This document shows, in pieces, positions 1 to 12,212 of a stretch of DNA of 64,000 nucleotides. Under the pieces are notes generated by a model. That model saw only the letters and a program-made list of their open reading frames with translations, was not told the DNA's origin and made no database searches. The stretch lies in contig CM066919.1 in the NCBI GenBank assembly GCA_033964015.1, forward strand, positions 14,797,646 through 14,861,645, written 5' to 3'. Positions within the stretch are counted from its first letter, which is position 1; every line of letters starts with the position of its first letter. The position numbers were made by a program, and so were the translations under genes. This DNA is from Scolanthus callimorphus. Its lineage: Eukaryota > Cnidaria > Anthozoa > Actiniaria > Edwardsiidae.

Positions 1-189
1 TGCGAAGCATCAAAATAAGGTTCCTCCTAAGGATTTAAGGAAAACCTCAAAGTGTGGAGTGTCCACATTTTGGGAGCACATGCTTTCATTAGGCTGTTTC
101 TATATGCTAAGTCCACAATCAGAAGAACGAGATTGACCTAGAAAGCGATGCGTCTTTTGGAATATACGGAGGTTAAACCACCGTGGGTA

Positions 190-390
190 TTTTAGACCCC
201 CCGTTTTCAAACGAAAACGGATACTTTTTGCTCCGGATACGGCTATCGTCCACACTACAACGCCGAAAACGATCACCGAAAACGGCGAAAAACAATACGA
301 AAACGATAATTGTGGACGCAAATCTTTTTGAAAACGGAGCAAAAAGTATCCGCTTTCGTTTAAAAACGGTGTAGTGTGGACGGGGTCTTA
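190..390. mobile_element. 200-bp foldback MITE
   Basis: GACCCC...CGAAAACGGATACTTTTTGC at the left, and GCAAAAAGTATCCG...GACGGGGTC at the right. The inner part GTCCACACTACAACGCCG / TTGTGGACG is also inverted. Confidence 0.7.
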
Positions 391-1434
391 GTAGAACGAA
401 TCATGATGAAATATGAACTGAACACAATGGTGTCCTCTGGGAATGGTTCTTACATGGAGGTATACCCGTGTGTCCCGTCTCTCTCATACACTACACCAAT
501 CGGAAGAAGAGCTAAACAACCCCCCGGGGCGTCGCTTAGTTGATTTTGACCCCTAAAAGGTACCAACAATGCGTATTTTCCCTCGTAATTTTCTCTCATA
601 TTTTTTACGAGGGAAAATACTTCAGAAATTCAGGCTGCCAACAAGTGTGATTTGCTACTACTACTGGAAAAAAAATTACACGTTTTCGAATTTTACCCCC
701 TAAAAGGTACCAGAGGTCTGATTTTAAACCCTAAAAGGTACGACGAGCACCCCCGCCCAAAAAATATCGGAGTTCCTCCCCCGGGTAAACAACACTGAAA
801 CAACAACGTAGACGAGAGTGTTAGAAAACTGTAACAGGTTAATATGCTACCTCGTAAAATATGGATTATCGTATCGTATGCTGGATAAATGTTGTTTTTT
901 TGTTTTCTAAGGTTCATTAACATCTTGTTTTTGCTACGCTAATTCTGACAGATGGATCTAATAGAGTCAATAGAGCTTACTGCCAAATTAGCTTGGGAAG
1001 CATGCAGGAAGATCTAAAATATACAACTACTTATGATATTGCCGTGCGTGTTCTTCTGCCCAATAACATGTGAATTGCGAGAGAGGCGTGACGGTATTTA
1101 GTGATGATCGTCTTTTGTCACACACACGAGATTAAGAACAGGAAGTGCGGTTTGTTATCCAGTTCAAAAACAGTATTTGGTAAGGTGGGGGGTTGGGGAA
1201 ACGAAAAAATTAGGTGCGCACTGAAGTGTTTTACAGATAGTGTAAGACGTTTAGTTCATTCAGGGACACGTCGTCCCTGGTTCATTTTGGACGTTTAGAC
1301 CCGTTTAGACAAAGCCGACACTGATATCGCTAAGATGAACTCCAATATTTTGCAGTACATTTCACAGATTTCCTTCCGTCTTTCACTTTATCATCGACAA
1401 AGATACGTCGTCTGTCGCGTGCTCGATTTATTAT
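391..1434. other. no gene seen
   Basis: AT-rich sequence with one interspersed repeat (536-785). Short ORFs only, no splice-supported exon. Confidence 0.5.
536..785. repeat. interspersed repeat with CCCCTAAAAGGTACC motif
   Basis: CCCTAAAAGGTAC occurs three times and ends with ACGACGAGCACCC. A second copy is at 50970-51135. Confidence 0.6.
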
Positions 1435-1444
1435 AAAGATAGGG

Positions 1445-1630
1445 CCCTAATGGTCGCGTGTCGCGGGTCGCGGGTTTGAAGTCGCGTGTCGCGGGTTTGA
1501 AGTCGCGGGTTTGAAAATGGCGCGGGTCTGAAGTCGCGGGTTTGAAAAAGTTGTAGATTTGATGTCGCGGGTTTTTATAAATTTGATTTTTAAATTTTTT
1601 TAAAATTTGATGTCGCGGGTTTTTAAAAAA
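1445..1630. repeat. GTCGCGGGTTTGAA tandem array (left TIR)
   Basis: About ten imperfect copies of GTCGCGGGT(TTGAA). The complement is at 8525-8655. Confidence 0.85.
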
Positions 1631-2214
1631 TGAGTTCATTATTAGTCCAGTCAATCTATGATTTTCAGTCAAACTAATTGCAAAAGAATTTGTTTCACTG
1701 CAGAATGAAGGCTTTGAGGGACCTTAGTAACATATTAAAAATCCCAAAAAATCCCATCGGTGGAACATCCTGAAATTTAGCAATAAAAATATCAAGCATT
1801 TACCACAGGGTACCCGCGTTGAGAAAAAGCAAAACGATGGTGGAAGTATATTTTGACCATGCCTTTTACGCATTTCTATATGTTTTATGTTTAAACAAAG
1901 GTCATTAGCATGGATAATATATTTTTTTCGTTGATTTTATCATGAGAATTGCTCTTTTGACATACCACAGGGTACCCATCTTGATAATTCACCATTTCTC
2001 TTTGTTGGGTTTTCCTTTCGGTGGTAGGGGACTGTAGAGCTGTTCAGTTAATTAATAAAAGAAAGCAGGGACATATAAAGTATATATTAACAGTCTTAGA
2101 ACGCACTTGGTTTGTTTTTATCAGTTCCAACCACTTCGTAAACTTGTATTGCTTTGAGATGTAAGTATAACCCTAACTTGTAGCTTCAAATTCAAAATTA
2201 TTCTGGCTTACTCG

Positions 2215-2560
2215 TCACCATCCTCGCTCTGGTCTTTGCATTCCCCTTGGGCAGACAAAATGACCCGAACAGACGGAGCAGTGCTGCTGATACATGCCAA
2301 ACGGGCTCGGAGCAGTCCTACCAAGTCGATGGCAACGGGAACCAACATCCAATTGCTTTCGCTTCTCCCTCTGTTGGCAGTATCGAGAACTTGGCCCTGA
2401 TCGCCACATGCATGGGCACGCGGCAACTACTGTCCAGGGATGCCGTCCACCCCAGAAACAGACCACTGATACCTCTTCTCTCAAAATACAGACCTGTCCA
2501 AGGCTACCTCTGTGTGTTCTGGATGGCCCGCAGGTATGGGGGGGGGGGGGGGGGGGGGGG
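2215..2560 (+). pseudogene. Ty3/Gypsy RNase H remnant
   Basis: GLGAVL in one frame and, one frameshift later, NGNQHPIAFASPSVGSIEN, the RNase H start of Ty3/Gypsy pol. It is followed by a 20-base G run. Short and degenerate. Confidence 0.5.
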
Positions 2561-3086
2561 GCTTGCGTGAAAAGGTCTAACAATTCACTAGATCTCACAT
2601 TTGGCTACTAGCTACCAGCTACCGACTTTACGTTTGAGTAGACATGGATATTGCGTTGAGGTGTTTTGGAATGTCCTTTGCGCTGATTTTCCTAATTAGA
2701 GTCCTATAGAGCAATATTTAGCTGTGACAAGCCCTTTATGCACAGTTCAATGGATAAAAACGTCTTTACATCCTCTGTCGTTGTTACTCGAATTTGCGCT
2801 CAGTTCAAGAGAGAAAAAAGTGTATGTATTATCACAATTATTGGGGGGGAGGGGAGCTCGATCCCCCCTTGCCGCTCCCTCTGCTACGGGCCTGCTTGAC
2901 AGTAACCCGTGGACTCCTGACGTATGACCAGAGGTGAATCCAATCATCGATGCAGCTAGAGATGTTAGAAGTCATAGCGGAGCTCCTGCGCGGGCACCAT
3001 ACCTAAGGGAAAAACGTATAGTAGCGGAGCTCCTGCGCGGGCCGAAGGCCCGCGCAAGCGGAGCACCATACCTAAGGGAAAAACGT

Positions 3087-5288
3087 ATAGTATACTATCG
3101 AGTTGATTTTTGAACGTCACGGGCTTTATGGATCATTTTGGTGACGTCATTGATGACGTAAGGGCACGTGACTTTGGTGTAGAGTTCCTCTTATGGTCTT
3201 TGAAAGTTTGTCCAAGTTTGGCTTCTATAGAAGCTACCCTTCGGGAGATATGATTTTTTCTTTATTTTTCTGGTATTAAACCTATAGCGTACGCCGTCCG
3301 TCCGTCCGTCCGTCCGTGTACACATGGGAACCCTGTGGTATGCAAAGAAAAAATTATATCTCCTCAAGGGAACATGCTAAGACAACCATACTTGGGATAT
3401 TTTGTCTATGCCACAAGGGGGGTGCTGTAACACGGTCACGTGATGTGACGTCATCGATGACGTTGTCTATGCTTGAAAAATCAATATCTCGTGAAGGGAA
3501 GACTCTAAAACAACAAAACTTGGGTAGTGTAGTCTAGGCCACCAGATGAGCGAAATGAGGTGGTCACGTGATATGACGTCATCGATGACGTCATCTACGT
3601 TTGAAAAATGAATATCTCATGAAAGGAAGACTCTAAACAAACCAAACTTGGGTAATGTAATCCAGGTCACCAGATGAGCGAAATGAAGTGGTCACGTGAT
3701 GTGACGTCATCGATGACGTCATCTATGCTTGAAAAATCAATATCTCGTGAAGGGAAGACTCTAAGACAACAAAACTTGGGTATTGTAGTCTAGGCTACCA
3801 GATGAGCGAAATGAGTTGGTCACGTGATATGACGTCATCGATGACGTCATCTACGCTTGAAAAATGAATATCTCATGAAAGGAAGACTCTAAACCAACCA
3901 AACTTGGGTAATATAATCCAGGTCACCAGATGAGCGAAATGAAGTGGTCACGTGATGTGACGTCATCGATGACGTCATCTATGCTTGAAAAATCAATATC
4001 TCGTGAAGGGAAGACTCTAAAACAACCAAACTTCGGTAGTGTAGTCTAGGTCACAAGATGAGCGAAATGAGGTGGTCTCGTGATATGACGTCATCGAAGA
4101 CGTCATCAATGCTTGAAAAATTAATATCTCGCGAAGGGAAGACTCTAAAGCAACCATGTAAACCATGTACACATGGGAATCCCTTTCATTCACACAGAAA
4201 ATTTTATAACCAGGAGCTTCGCTTTTAGCCAGTGGCTAAATCTATATATTATACTATCGAGTTGATTTTTGAACGTCACGGGCATTATGGATCATTTTGA
4301 TGACGTCATTGATGACGTAAGGGCACGTGACTTTGGTATAGAGTTCCTCTTATGGTCTTTGAAACTTTGTCCAAGTTTGGCTTCTATAGAAGCTACCCTT
4401 CGGGAGATATGATTTTTTCTTTATTTTTCTGGGATTAAACCTATAGCGTACGCCGTCCGTCCGTCGTCCGTCCGTCCGTCCGTCCGTGTACACATGGGAA
4501 CCCTGTGGTATGCAAAGAAAAAATTATATCTCCTCAAGAGAACATGCTAAGACAACCATACTTGGGATATTTTGTCTATGCCACAAGGGGGGTGCTGTAA
4601 CACGGACACGTGATGTGACGTCATCGATGACGTCATCTATGCTTGAAAAATCAATATCTCGTGAAGGGAAGACTCTAAAACAACCAAACTTGGGTAGTGT
4701 AGTCTAGGCCACCAGATGAGCGAAATGAGGTGGTCACGTGATATGACGTCATCGATGACGTCATCTATGCTTGAGAAATCAATATCTCGTGAAGGGAAGA
4801 CTCTAAGACAACAAAGCTTGGGTAGTGTAGTCTAGGCCACCAGATGAGCGAAATGAGGTGGTCACGTGATATGACGTCATCGATGACGTCATCTATGCTT
4901 GAAAAATCAATATCTCGTGAAGGGAAGACTCTAAGACAACAAAACTTGGGTAGTGTAGTCTAGGCCACCAGATGAGCGAAATGAGGTGGTCACGTGATAT
5001 GACGTCATCGATGACGTCATCTACGCTTGAAAAATGAATATCTCATGAAAGGGGAAGACTCTAAACCAACCAAACTTGGGTAATGTAATCCAGGTCACCA
5101 GATGAGCGAAATGAAGTGGTCACGTGATGTGACGGCATCGATGACGTAATCTGTGCTTGAAAAATCAATATCTCGTGAAGGGAAGACTCTAAAGCAACCA
5201 TGTAAACCATGTACACATGGGAATCCCTTTCATTCACACAGAAAATTTTATAACCAGGAGCTCCGCTTTTAGCCAGTGGCTAAATCTA
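3087..5288. repeat. two tandem 1.17-kb units with internal 128-bp monomers
   Basis: Unit 1 is 3087-4250 and unit 2 is 4251-5288, each starting TATACTATCGAGTTGATTTT and ending with hairpin TTTAGCCAGTGGCTAAA plus TCTATATATTA. Each holds a stretch of CCGTCCGT, then 128-bp monomers (six and five copies; starts at 3446, 3574, 3702, 3830, 3958, 4086 and 4616, 4744, 4872, 5000, 5130). The monomer core is CACGTGATRTGACGTCATCG. Head-to-tail order, the 3' hairpin and internal tandem repeats resemble Helentron/HINE elements (inference). Confidence 0.8.
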
Positions 5289-5299
5289 TATATTACACT

Positions 5300-6170
5300 A
5301 AGGACATTTAGGGATAACCAAATTTCAAGGACGCGCTAGCTACTCCGTCTGGTGACCATTTATAGCGCCAATGGTAAACAGATGCCGCACCTGTACAAAG
5401 CTAAAACCAGAGCTGAGAGAGCACCTCATGGCACTGTCATTGTCAAACCAACCTTGGAGTCGGGTCTCTCTAGTGCAAGTTAGACCAGACCGACTACCTT
5501 AACGCCAGTCGAAGGAAACTTCGGTCGACTATTTCAGCTGTAGCTAGTCACACGTCACGTGTGTAATCTTCGCCCTGCACGGAGAACCGAACACGTTTGT
5601 CTCGGACATTGGACCCCAGAACGTCAGCCAGGAATTACCTCGTCGCCACGCATTATCCACAAGCCAATAGCGAGGTTGAAAGAGCTGTCACAACCGCTAA
5701 CAACATCAGTGAGGAAGAATGTTCACCGACATCTTGTCTGACTGGCGAATGGACTGACTCCAAGTGAGATCCTGATGTAAAAACTGAGAAGCAAACTCCA
5801 GTGAAACTTCCATCGGTCCCAGAGAAACTAAAACCAAGAGAATTCAATAAGGAGAAGCTGTTTGAGGAGAAAGAAGAATACCGAAAGCGCTACTCTGACG
5901 ACTACGACGCCTGTCACAGAGTTGTGAAGCTACCAACACTCGCCGACAGGGAGACCGAGTGTAGAGCTGGAAAATCCAAGATCGTACCAGATGGCGACTG
6001 CGCCAGGCTCTGTGACTGGACGAAACAGGCGAGTGCTTATCCATACCAAAGAGAAGACCGAGGAGTCAGGCGTCCTGCCAAGCCCTCCTATCCGACCAAC
6101 ACTAAGGATCTCCAGAACTGCCTGCTGCGTCCATCTCCCGCAAGCCTAAAATCAACATTGATTAACTGAT
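5300..6170 (+). pseudogene. Ty3/Gypsy integrase remnant
   Basis: Pieces of a K02A2.6-like integrase in shifting frames: NQPWSRV, VDYFS, FALHGEPNTFVSDIGPQN, ATHYPQANSEVERAVTTANN, then a C-terminal tail with KPREFNKEKLFEEKEEYRKR. Several stops and frameshifts. Together with 2215-2560 it may be one pol gene split by the 1.17-kb repeat units. Confidence 0.65.
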
Positions 6171-6683
6171 GCTGTGCTTACGTTCACTTGATTCACACTA
6201 GACGCAAGCACAAGCGCAAGGAAATGCAAAGTCTCGTTTGATAATCTTGCACTGCGTCTCCGCTTGCGTTCCAGTGAGAACCAGACTTTAAAGCTTACCA
6301 ATGACCCAGACAAGATTTCGTTTTAGTATGTCTGACTGTGACACAATATCGAGTCTAAATAACTTACTAAATAACTTACTGCTCGGGCTCGGTCCATAAA
6401 GCAGACAGTTCAGCCCTCTTGGTCTTGAATTTTCCTTACCGTCCTCGCCGGGTATTGAATAGTTAAAATATGATTTTCTTAGATTCATGCAACTCACCCT
6501 ATGGTTTGGTAATACTGCGAGAAACAGTAACATGGGATTGAACAGAAGTGGCGCCATCAAGTGATTCCACTGACCACTGCATGACTCAACATGGTTCGGC
6601 CCGATATGCAAATGCAGGGAATTGAAAAACGTTTCAAAATATAATAGAGAAATGTTATATTTTTCCAATTCAAACCCAAATCT

Positions 6684-6903
6684 GCAACCTTGTCCCCAGG
6701 GTCTTCTCGGTCGTTTTTCAAAATGGCGGTTGACTCAGAGAAGACCCTGGGGGAGGCTGAGTCACATGACCACTGTTTAAAGAAATGGGATCGAGGTTCT
6801 CCTTTGTTTCCAAACGGTCATGTGACTCAGCCTCCCCCAGGGTCTTCTCTGAGTCAACCGCCATTTTGAAAAACGACCGAGAAGACCCTGGGGACGAAGT
6901 TGC
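6684..6903. mobile_element. 220-bp foldback MITE
   Basis: Ends GCAACCTTGTCCCCAGGGTC and near complement, flanked by CAAATCT (6677-6683, 6904-6910). The palindrome includes AAAATGGCGGTTGACTCAGA. A 7-8 bp duplication fits hAT-type. Confidence 0.8.
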
Positions 6904-7624
6904 CAAATCTGTAAAATAAATTGCAAAAAATTGGAGCTTCTCAAAGAAATTGACTATTCTCAGTATTATGAGTGGTGGGTATCCTGTGGTATACAAGAAG
7001 GGCATTTTACTTCTTTTTTCGGTCAGCACGTTTATTTTTCAATTGTATTTAAACGCAATCAATCTATTTACAGCTCATGGGCGTGGAAAGAAACGGTTAT
7101 TTGACTGATTTTTAGTAGTTAGCTGATTTTACTCGACGCGGGTACCCTGTGGTACCGGCTCCATATTTTCATCGCTAAGTTTCGGGATGTTAAACAGAAG
7201 GGATTTTTTGGGATTTTTAGTATGTTGTTTAGGTCCCCTCAAACCTTCATTTAGCAGTGAAAGAAATTCTTTTGCAATTAGTTTGACTGAGACCCTAAAT
7301 TTTTCGTAGATTGACTGGACTATATGAACATTACTAATGACCATTACAAGTTTGAACTCCTGCAAAAACGTTTAAGTACGCTTACATGCATTGTTTATAT
7401 TTTATTTGATAAAACTAGAGTACTCGCAGTGAATGCATATGAGATACTGGCAAAATTAAGTAGCACGAAATAGAGTCGAAAATATTCAACTGCCTTGCAC
7501 GAGTCATCGGGTGCGTACTTACGTGACTTACTGTTAATCTAGTCATCGTCGCAACCGAAATGTCGTGGCCATCAGTGACTTTACCTGAGAGAATGTTGCA
7601 GTGGATAATTTCATAAGTTACGAT

Positions 7625-7685
7625 TAATAATCTTTATTATTATTATTATTATTTATTAGCTACTATTATTATTATTATTTATTAG
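7625..7685. repeat. ATT microsatellite
   Basis: Two ATT runs separated by TATTAGCTACTATT. Confidence 0.9.
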
Positions 7686-7864
7686 CTACTATTCTCTCAT
7701 AGGTTTTCTGCGTTTACTCGGTGAACACTGCAGTTACCAACCTGATTAGTTAATAATTCAAAACTGTGTTCCCTTTTATCCCCTGCTGATCTTAATTTCA
7801 ACAATGTTTGTCTTCCTCGAATGGGAAGTCAAACACGAAGTCTATTTCCTTTTAGTATAAACCA

Positions 7865-8145
7865 ACTAATGGTCTATTAGAAATCCTGCATTCTGATTGG
7901 CTGAGCTACTAATGGTCTATTAGTGATAGACCGTACCTGGCAAAACAACCACCTTTCTTTGCAAGAAAACTTGATTTTTTCAACATAAAGTAATATGGTA
8001 TTCATTGCCAAAACCGACCAACTAGTTGGTTTATACTAAAACAATTAGACCTCTCGTCCTCATGTGCTATGATATCAATAGACCATTCGGCCTTCGGCCT
8101 CATGGTCTATTCATCATAGCACATTCGGCCTCAAGGTCTAATTGT
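7865..8145. repeat. palindromic interspersed repeat
   Basis: CTAATGGTCTATTAG twice, CTGATTGGCTGAG, then hairpins of GGCCTTCGGCC and TCAATAGACCA. Same style as 24954-25243. Confidence 0.5.
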
Positions 8146-8524
8146 TAAGTATTATTGTATGTCGGGGAATGCTCTTCATTGAGTCAAAAATAATATAGAT
8201 TGTAGAAACTCTGTAGGGTGTCCGTACTAGGGCGATGATGAAGACTAGTCTGGTAATAGTAGTTTTTATTTAAGCACGGTGGTTCTGAGAACCGCTAGTT
8301 TACATAAAAGCCGTGATAAAAATTCTAAATATATAATAATGCATAATAATAAAAATACCCAATACTGTTTAAAACAAGTCAAAGAAGCTGGGAGGCAACT
8401 TATCTTATGTTGATTCTTTTCTTAATTAGTTTTGTGCAGTTTATTCCAGATATAAGCGCCCCGGTAGCCAATTCGCTTTTTCCCGTTCTTAATGTTCATA
8501 TGTACAATAAATAACTTTAAAGCC

Positions 8525-8655
8525 TGGATTTCAAGTCTACAACTTTTTCAAACCCGCGACTTCAAATCTACAACTTTTAAAACCCGCGACTTCAAACCCG
8601 CGACTTTTCCAAACCCGCGACACGCGACTTCAAACCCGCGACCCGCGACCATTAG
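8525..8655. repeat. AAACCCGCGACTTC tandem array (right TIR)
   Basis: Inverted counterpart of 1445-1630, ending CGCGACCATTAGGG. Confidence 0.85.
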
Positions 8656-9127
8656 GGAAACCCAAAGATAGGTAGCATTCTAAGCACTCGAACCTCCCAT
8701 AAACGCTCTTGAACTTAACAAAAATCGGTCATGCGATTTGTGATATTTCTGTCTGAGGCTAATAACATTTAAGTACCCGTTTCAGCGACGTTTATAAAAA
8801 TCCACAATCAAATAAAAAGTTATTTGATTATAAAAGAAAAGTTGAAAAGGTTGACAATAATCGGCAGTGAGGCGATTTCTGCCATAGCCGTGATAGCAGA
8901 AAGTTTGCCAGCGTAAATGCCCGGCTAAATCGCTATTTAACAAGCAGTGAGGTTAACTATAGACAATATTATCAGACATAGAAATCACAACTCATATAAG
9001 CGTGTCCAAGTCCGGGGGAAGTTCACAAGTAAGATTTCCCAGCAATATGTGATGACCTTAGAAAGACAAGTGTATATGTTCTTTTTCGCTGTTGGCAATA
9101 CGCACAGGACAGGAGTATCTGACTCAC

Positions 9128-9380
9128 CTGGAGGGTCGGTTGGCCCTGGCTGTTCTGTTGTCGGTCCTATGGTCGCGTTAGTTGACCATATCGAGCCGTT
9201 AGACGTGGAGGTATTATATTCTGTGGTGGCGTTAGTGTGTTGCGCAGTAGTTGGGCTGACTGTTGTTGTTGTATTTTCATTAGAATGTGCAGTAGTAGCG
9301 GTAGCAGGTCCACCAGCTACAGACCTTGCTAAAGCAAGTAGTATTTCAACACATATCAGGATGACCAAGCAAGCCTTCAT
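9128..9380 (-). CDS. first exon of a secreted Thr-rich mucin-like protein
   Basis: The ATG at 9380 opens a signal peptide (MKACLVILICVEILLALA), followed by a 55-residue Thr/Ser/Asn/Pro stretch with several N-x-T/S sites (NTTTT, NATT, NTST, NGS, NAT), ending GPTDPP. A consensus donor CCAG|GTGAGT gives phase 1, the usual phase for extracellular modules. So this is a first coding exon of a secreted or membrane mucin-type glycoprotein. I did not find the next exon; it would lie at lower coordinates, toward or beyond the 7.2-kb element. The family is not recognised. Confidence 0.55.
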
Positions 9381-11880
9381 TTCTGCACTCTTCACTTATC
9401 CTGCACTCACTGGCACACGATTGTCATGTAGCCAACGCTGATAGCAGGCACTGATGGTAGCGGTGATCTGCCTTATGTCTTTTAAAGCTACTCGATAGGA
9501 TTGCAGTGTCCAACTCGCCTACGGCAACGCGTTGATCCGTCGACAATTCGACCCTGCCTTAGGTAGTTATCGGAATCTAACGTATTTACATCGGCGAGTC
9601 ACTTGTGACCTGTAACTTATAGTAAACACGCCAGTAATATAGAACGGCACTAGAGCTAGACTACTGAAGATCTTAGGCATTTTAGTCAAGCAATTCAAGC
9701 ATCATCGAGGGGTCGCGCCGATCAGAATTCATGTCAGCAACGAACAACAACCTCACACACGAACATCCGGTTTACAAATAGAATCTTCTAGACTTCTTCT
9801 CATTTCCTTTCGAAAACCTGGTGCGCATATGCGTCGGCAATACAAATTATAAAAACATTGTTTTGTCGAAGCAATTGAAACATAAGAAGACAAGAGCCAC
9901 TTAATCTAATAGCACACAAGACAGATAATGAACATGAATGAATGGTGAGATTTGCACACAAGCGATATGTGCGAGTAGCAAAGATCTCTAACGGATTGTC
10001 CCTTGTGTTGCCGAGTGCAGCCCTGCCTTGATGTGTATGTCTTGATAACTAGTGTACACCACGGGTAACACTGTCGAATTCATTCTGTTTAAAAATACAA
10101 TTTTCCCATCACGCATGATATAATAGGTAATCGTATACTAAGTATTTTCAGGTGCAAGTCGTTTTTGCGCACCAATTCTGATGTGTACTTTCACTCCCCC
10201 GCACGCCAAAAGTCCACCTTTTCCCTTGGCTGTTCACAATCAGGCTACTCTCTGCTACTCTCTGCGTAACTGAACTAGTTTCTCTTTATGAACTCGTTCT
10301 CTTAGGTCCGCATGACGAAGTATATTAGTCAGTCTAAAACTAAACCATATGGGGACAGGTCTTTTTTCGGTATATTCAGCTAAGTTATGGAATATTAATG
10401 ACAAAAAATGTCCATGTCTCAAAAAAAGATTGCAAAGCAACAATCGTGAAATCAGCGTTTGGGAATCAAAATCCCTGTTACAATTCAGTGGAGTCGTGGA
10501 AGATGCACACACTTTACTATTCCCTTTTTATCTTCAGATTGTTCTTTTTTTTTTGTAGAGATCATCTCCTGACAGTGCATTCTCTGCTAGCCGAAAGTAC
10601 GAGGTTATCGTTTGAAGTTGTTTCGGTCGATGCGTTCTCCAAAAGGTCAACCGAAAGGCAAGAGGGAACAAAGCTTTTCCCTCTCTTTCGAGATGTCTAC
10701 ATTGGAGTGAGCTATACTTTGATGATTTATTTTGATTGCTTGCTTTATTTTTGTTGTTAAATATTTACGAAAATATTTGCAAAATATTGTTTTCTAATCA
10801 AAACTTTTCACTACGGGAATATGCAGAATAGATTGCTTGCAGTCCCTTATTTGGCGGTCGTCCGTTGTAAAGGGGTCTAACCCATCAAAATAAAGAGATT
10901 AGGGTGGGCGTGGTCTTGAACCAAGCTGGTTGCCATAGCAACTACATGAGATGTATCACTTAAAAGAGAGGGTGGAGCGCCTACCAGGTTACCAGGTTTG
11001 GTTGGTCAAGAACCTTGCCTGAGATGTGGCTCTGTAAATTCCATGACAAATCACGTGTCAATGCCTGATCTCAATGAATGTCGGCCAATCTTTGAACTTT
11101 AAATATCTCTGGAGCGGATAAACTTTTGAAAACGAAAAAAAAAACATTACAAAAGTGTTTTGTGTCTCTTACTAAGCTCTGCCATGAAAAGGCCATAAAC
11201 TTGAAACATTTGTAATCTGATCATGGTAGAACTTTAAGGTCTCAGCTTAAACGCAAAATTATGAATTTTTTCTTGTTTTTAGTATCCTTTAGAGTGAAAG
11301 TTTTTCTCTGAAAATCAAACTGCCATGTTAACTGGTTTAAAAATAATCAAAACGCCTCTATGTTTTCATTGGCTGCCACACATTATTGTCATATTGTAAT
11401 TTGTGAAACTTAAACTGGATTTTCTAGGACTCATATTCCAAGGACAATTTCCAGCTTCTCCAAGCTCCTGCCCCTCTAGGTTCAAATGTTCCACTGAAAT
11501 TGTACTGGTATACCGCAATTTATCAAGTGGATCCCAGATGCAGAATGCAATCTATACAATGCAGTTTACAGTCATGAGTGGTTGTTGGTGAGAGGTAAGC
11601 CCTAACACGCTGCGCCACCTATGATTCAGTATTCGTAATTTGTATTTAAAGGTGGTAAAACAATAAAACTTGGGCAAAGTTGATTAGGTAGCAAGGGCCA
11701 TGCAACAACACTTTCAAGAGGGGTGACGTCATCAAAGTTTCAGCAAATATGAACGTGGTCACGTGATGTCCAGAAATTGAAAAAAGAATCATCGAAGACG
11801 TAAATATGCTACATAAAAAATATGATATTGTATTTTGGAGTTTTGACAATTACCAATGAAGCGGGATGTTGGTTATGTTA
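9381..11880. other. no gene seen
   Basis: Presumed 5' flank of the mucin-like gene and intergenic sequence. 10890-11010 resembles 14960-15060 (ATGGCAACNACAT...GTATCACTT), an interspersed repeat. Confidence 0.4.
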
Positions 11881-12125
11881 TTGAGAAATGGAGTGGAGTA
11901 TATCTCATGGGTTCGATTCCCGTTTGAAGCCTTTTTTGAGGTTCCATTGTGCACGTATTTGTAGTTCTGATCTTCCAGATGGGACTTGAACGCACAACCT
12001 CAGGGGAACAGATCCAGAAATTTCACAGGGAGGTGACTATAACGTTTTTTTTTCTTCACCTAAGCACTATAGTCACCCCTTTCACCATCCCTAGATACCC
12101 CTGGACCTAATTCTTTGATACACGC

Positions 12126-12212
12126 AACTGAACTATCCCACCACGGAGTCTTAGTAGATGAGCTGGTAGAGCCTCCGACTGGTAACTGGAAGGTCGTAGG
12201 TTTGCCATCTGG
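12126..12212 (+). repeat. tRNA-derived SINE trace
   Basis: GATGAGCTGGTAGAGCCTCC resembles a tRNA A box and GGTCGTAGGTTTGCCATC a decayed B box. 11907-11930 (GGGTTCGATTCCCG) is another B box. Confidence 0.45.

Larger units (their letters stand above)
1444..8663. mobile_element. 7.2-kb composite element with long minisatellite-rich TIRs
   Basis: Perfect 9-bp duplication AAAGATAGG at 1435-1443 and 8664-8672. Inverted ends: CCCTAATGGTCGCG followed by GTCGCGGGTTTGAA tandem units (1445-1630; complement 8525-8655), and further inward matching arms (about 1655-1830 versus 7130-7310, sharing CACAGGGTACCCGCG). The interior holds Ty3/Gypsy debris, two 1.17-kb repeat units and a foldback MITE. No transposase gene. 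The end sequence links it to 52344-53203. Confidence 0.75.

Noticed and set aside
2247..2611. Overlapping 105-127 residue ORFs on both strands
   Set aside because: They cover a decayed Ty3/Gypsy RNase H and a G run; none is intact.
3316..4707. Two near-identical 73-residue ORFs suggesting a duplicated gene
   Set aside because: Both lie in the same position of the 1.17-kb repeat units; the duplication is of the repeat, with no other coding sign.
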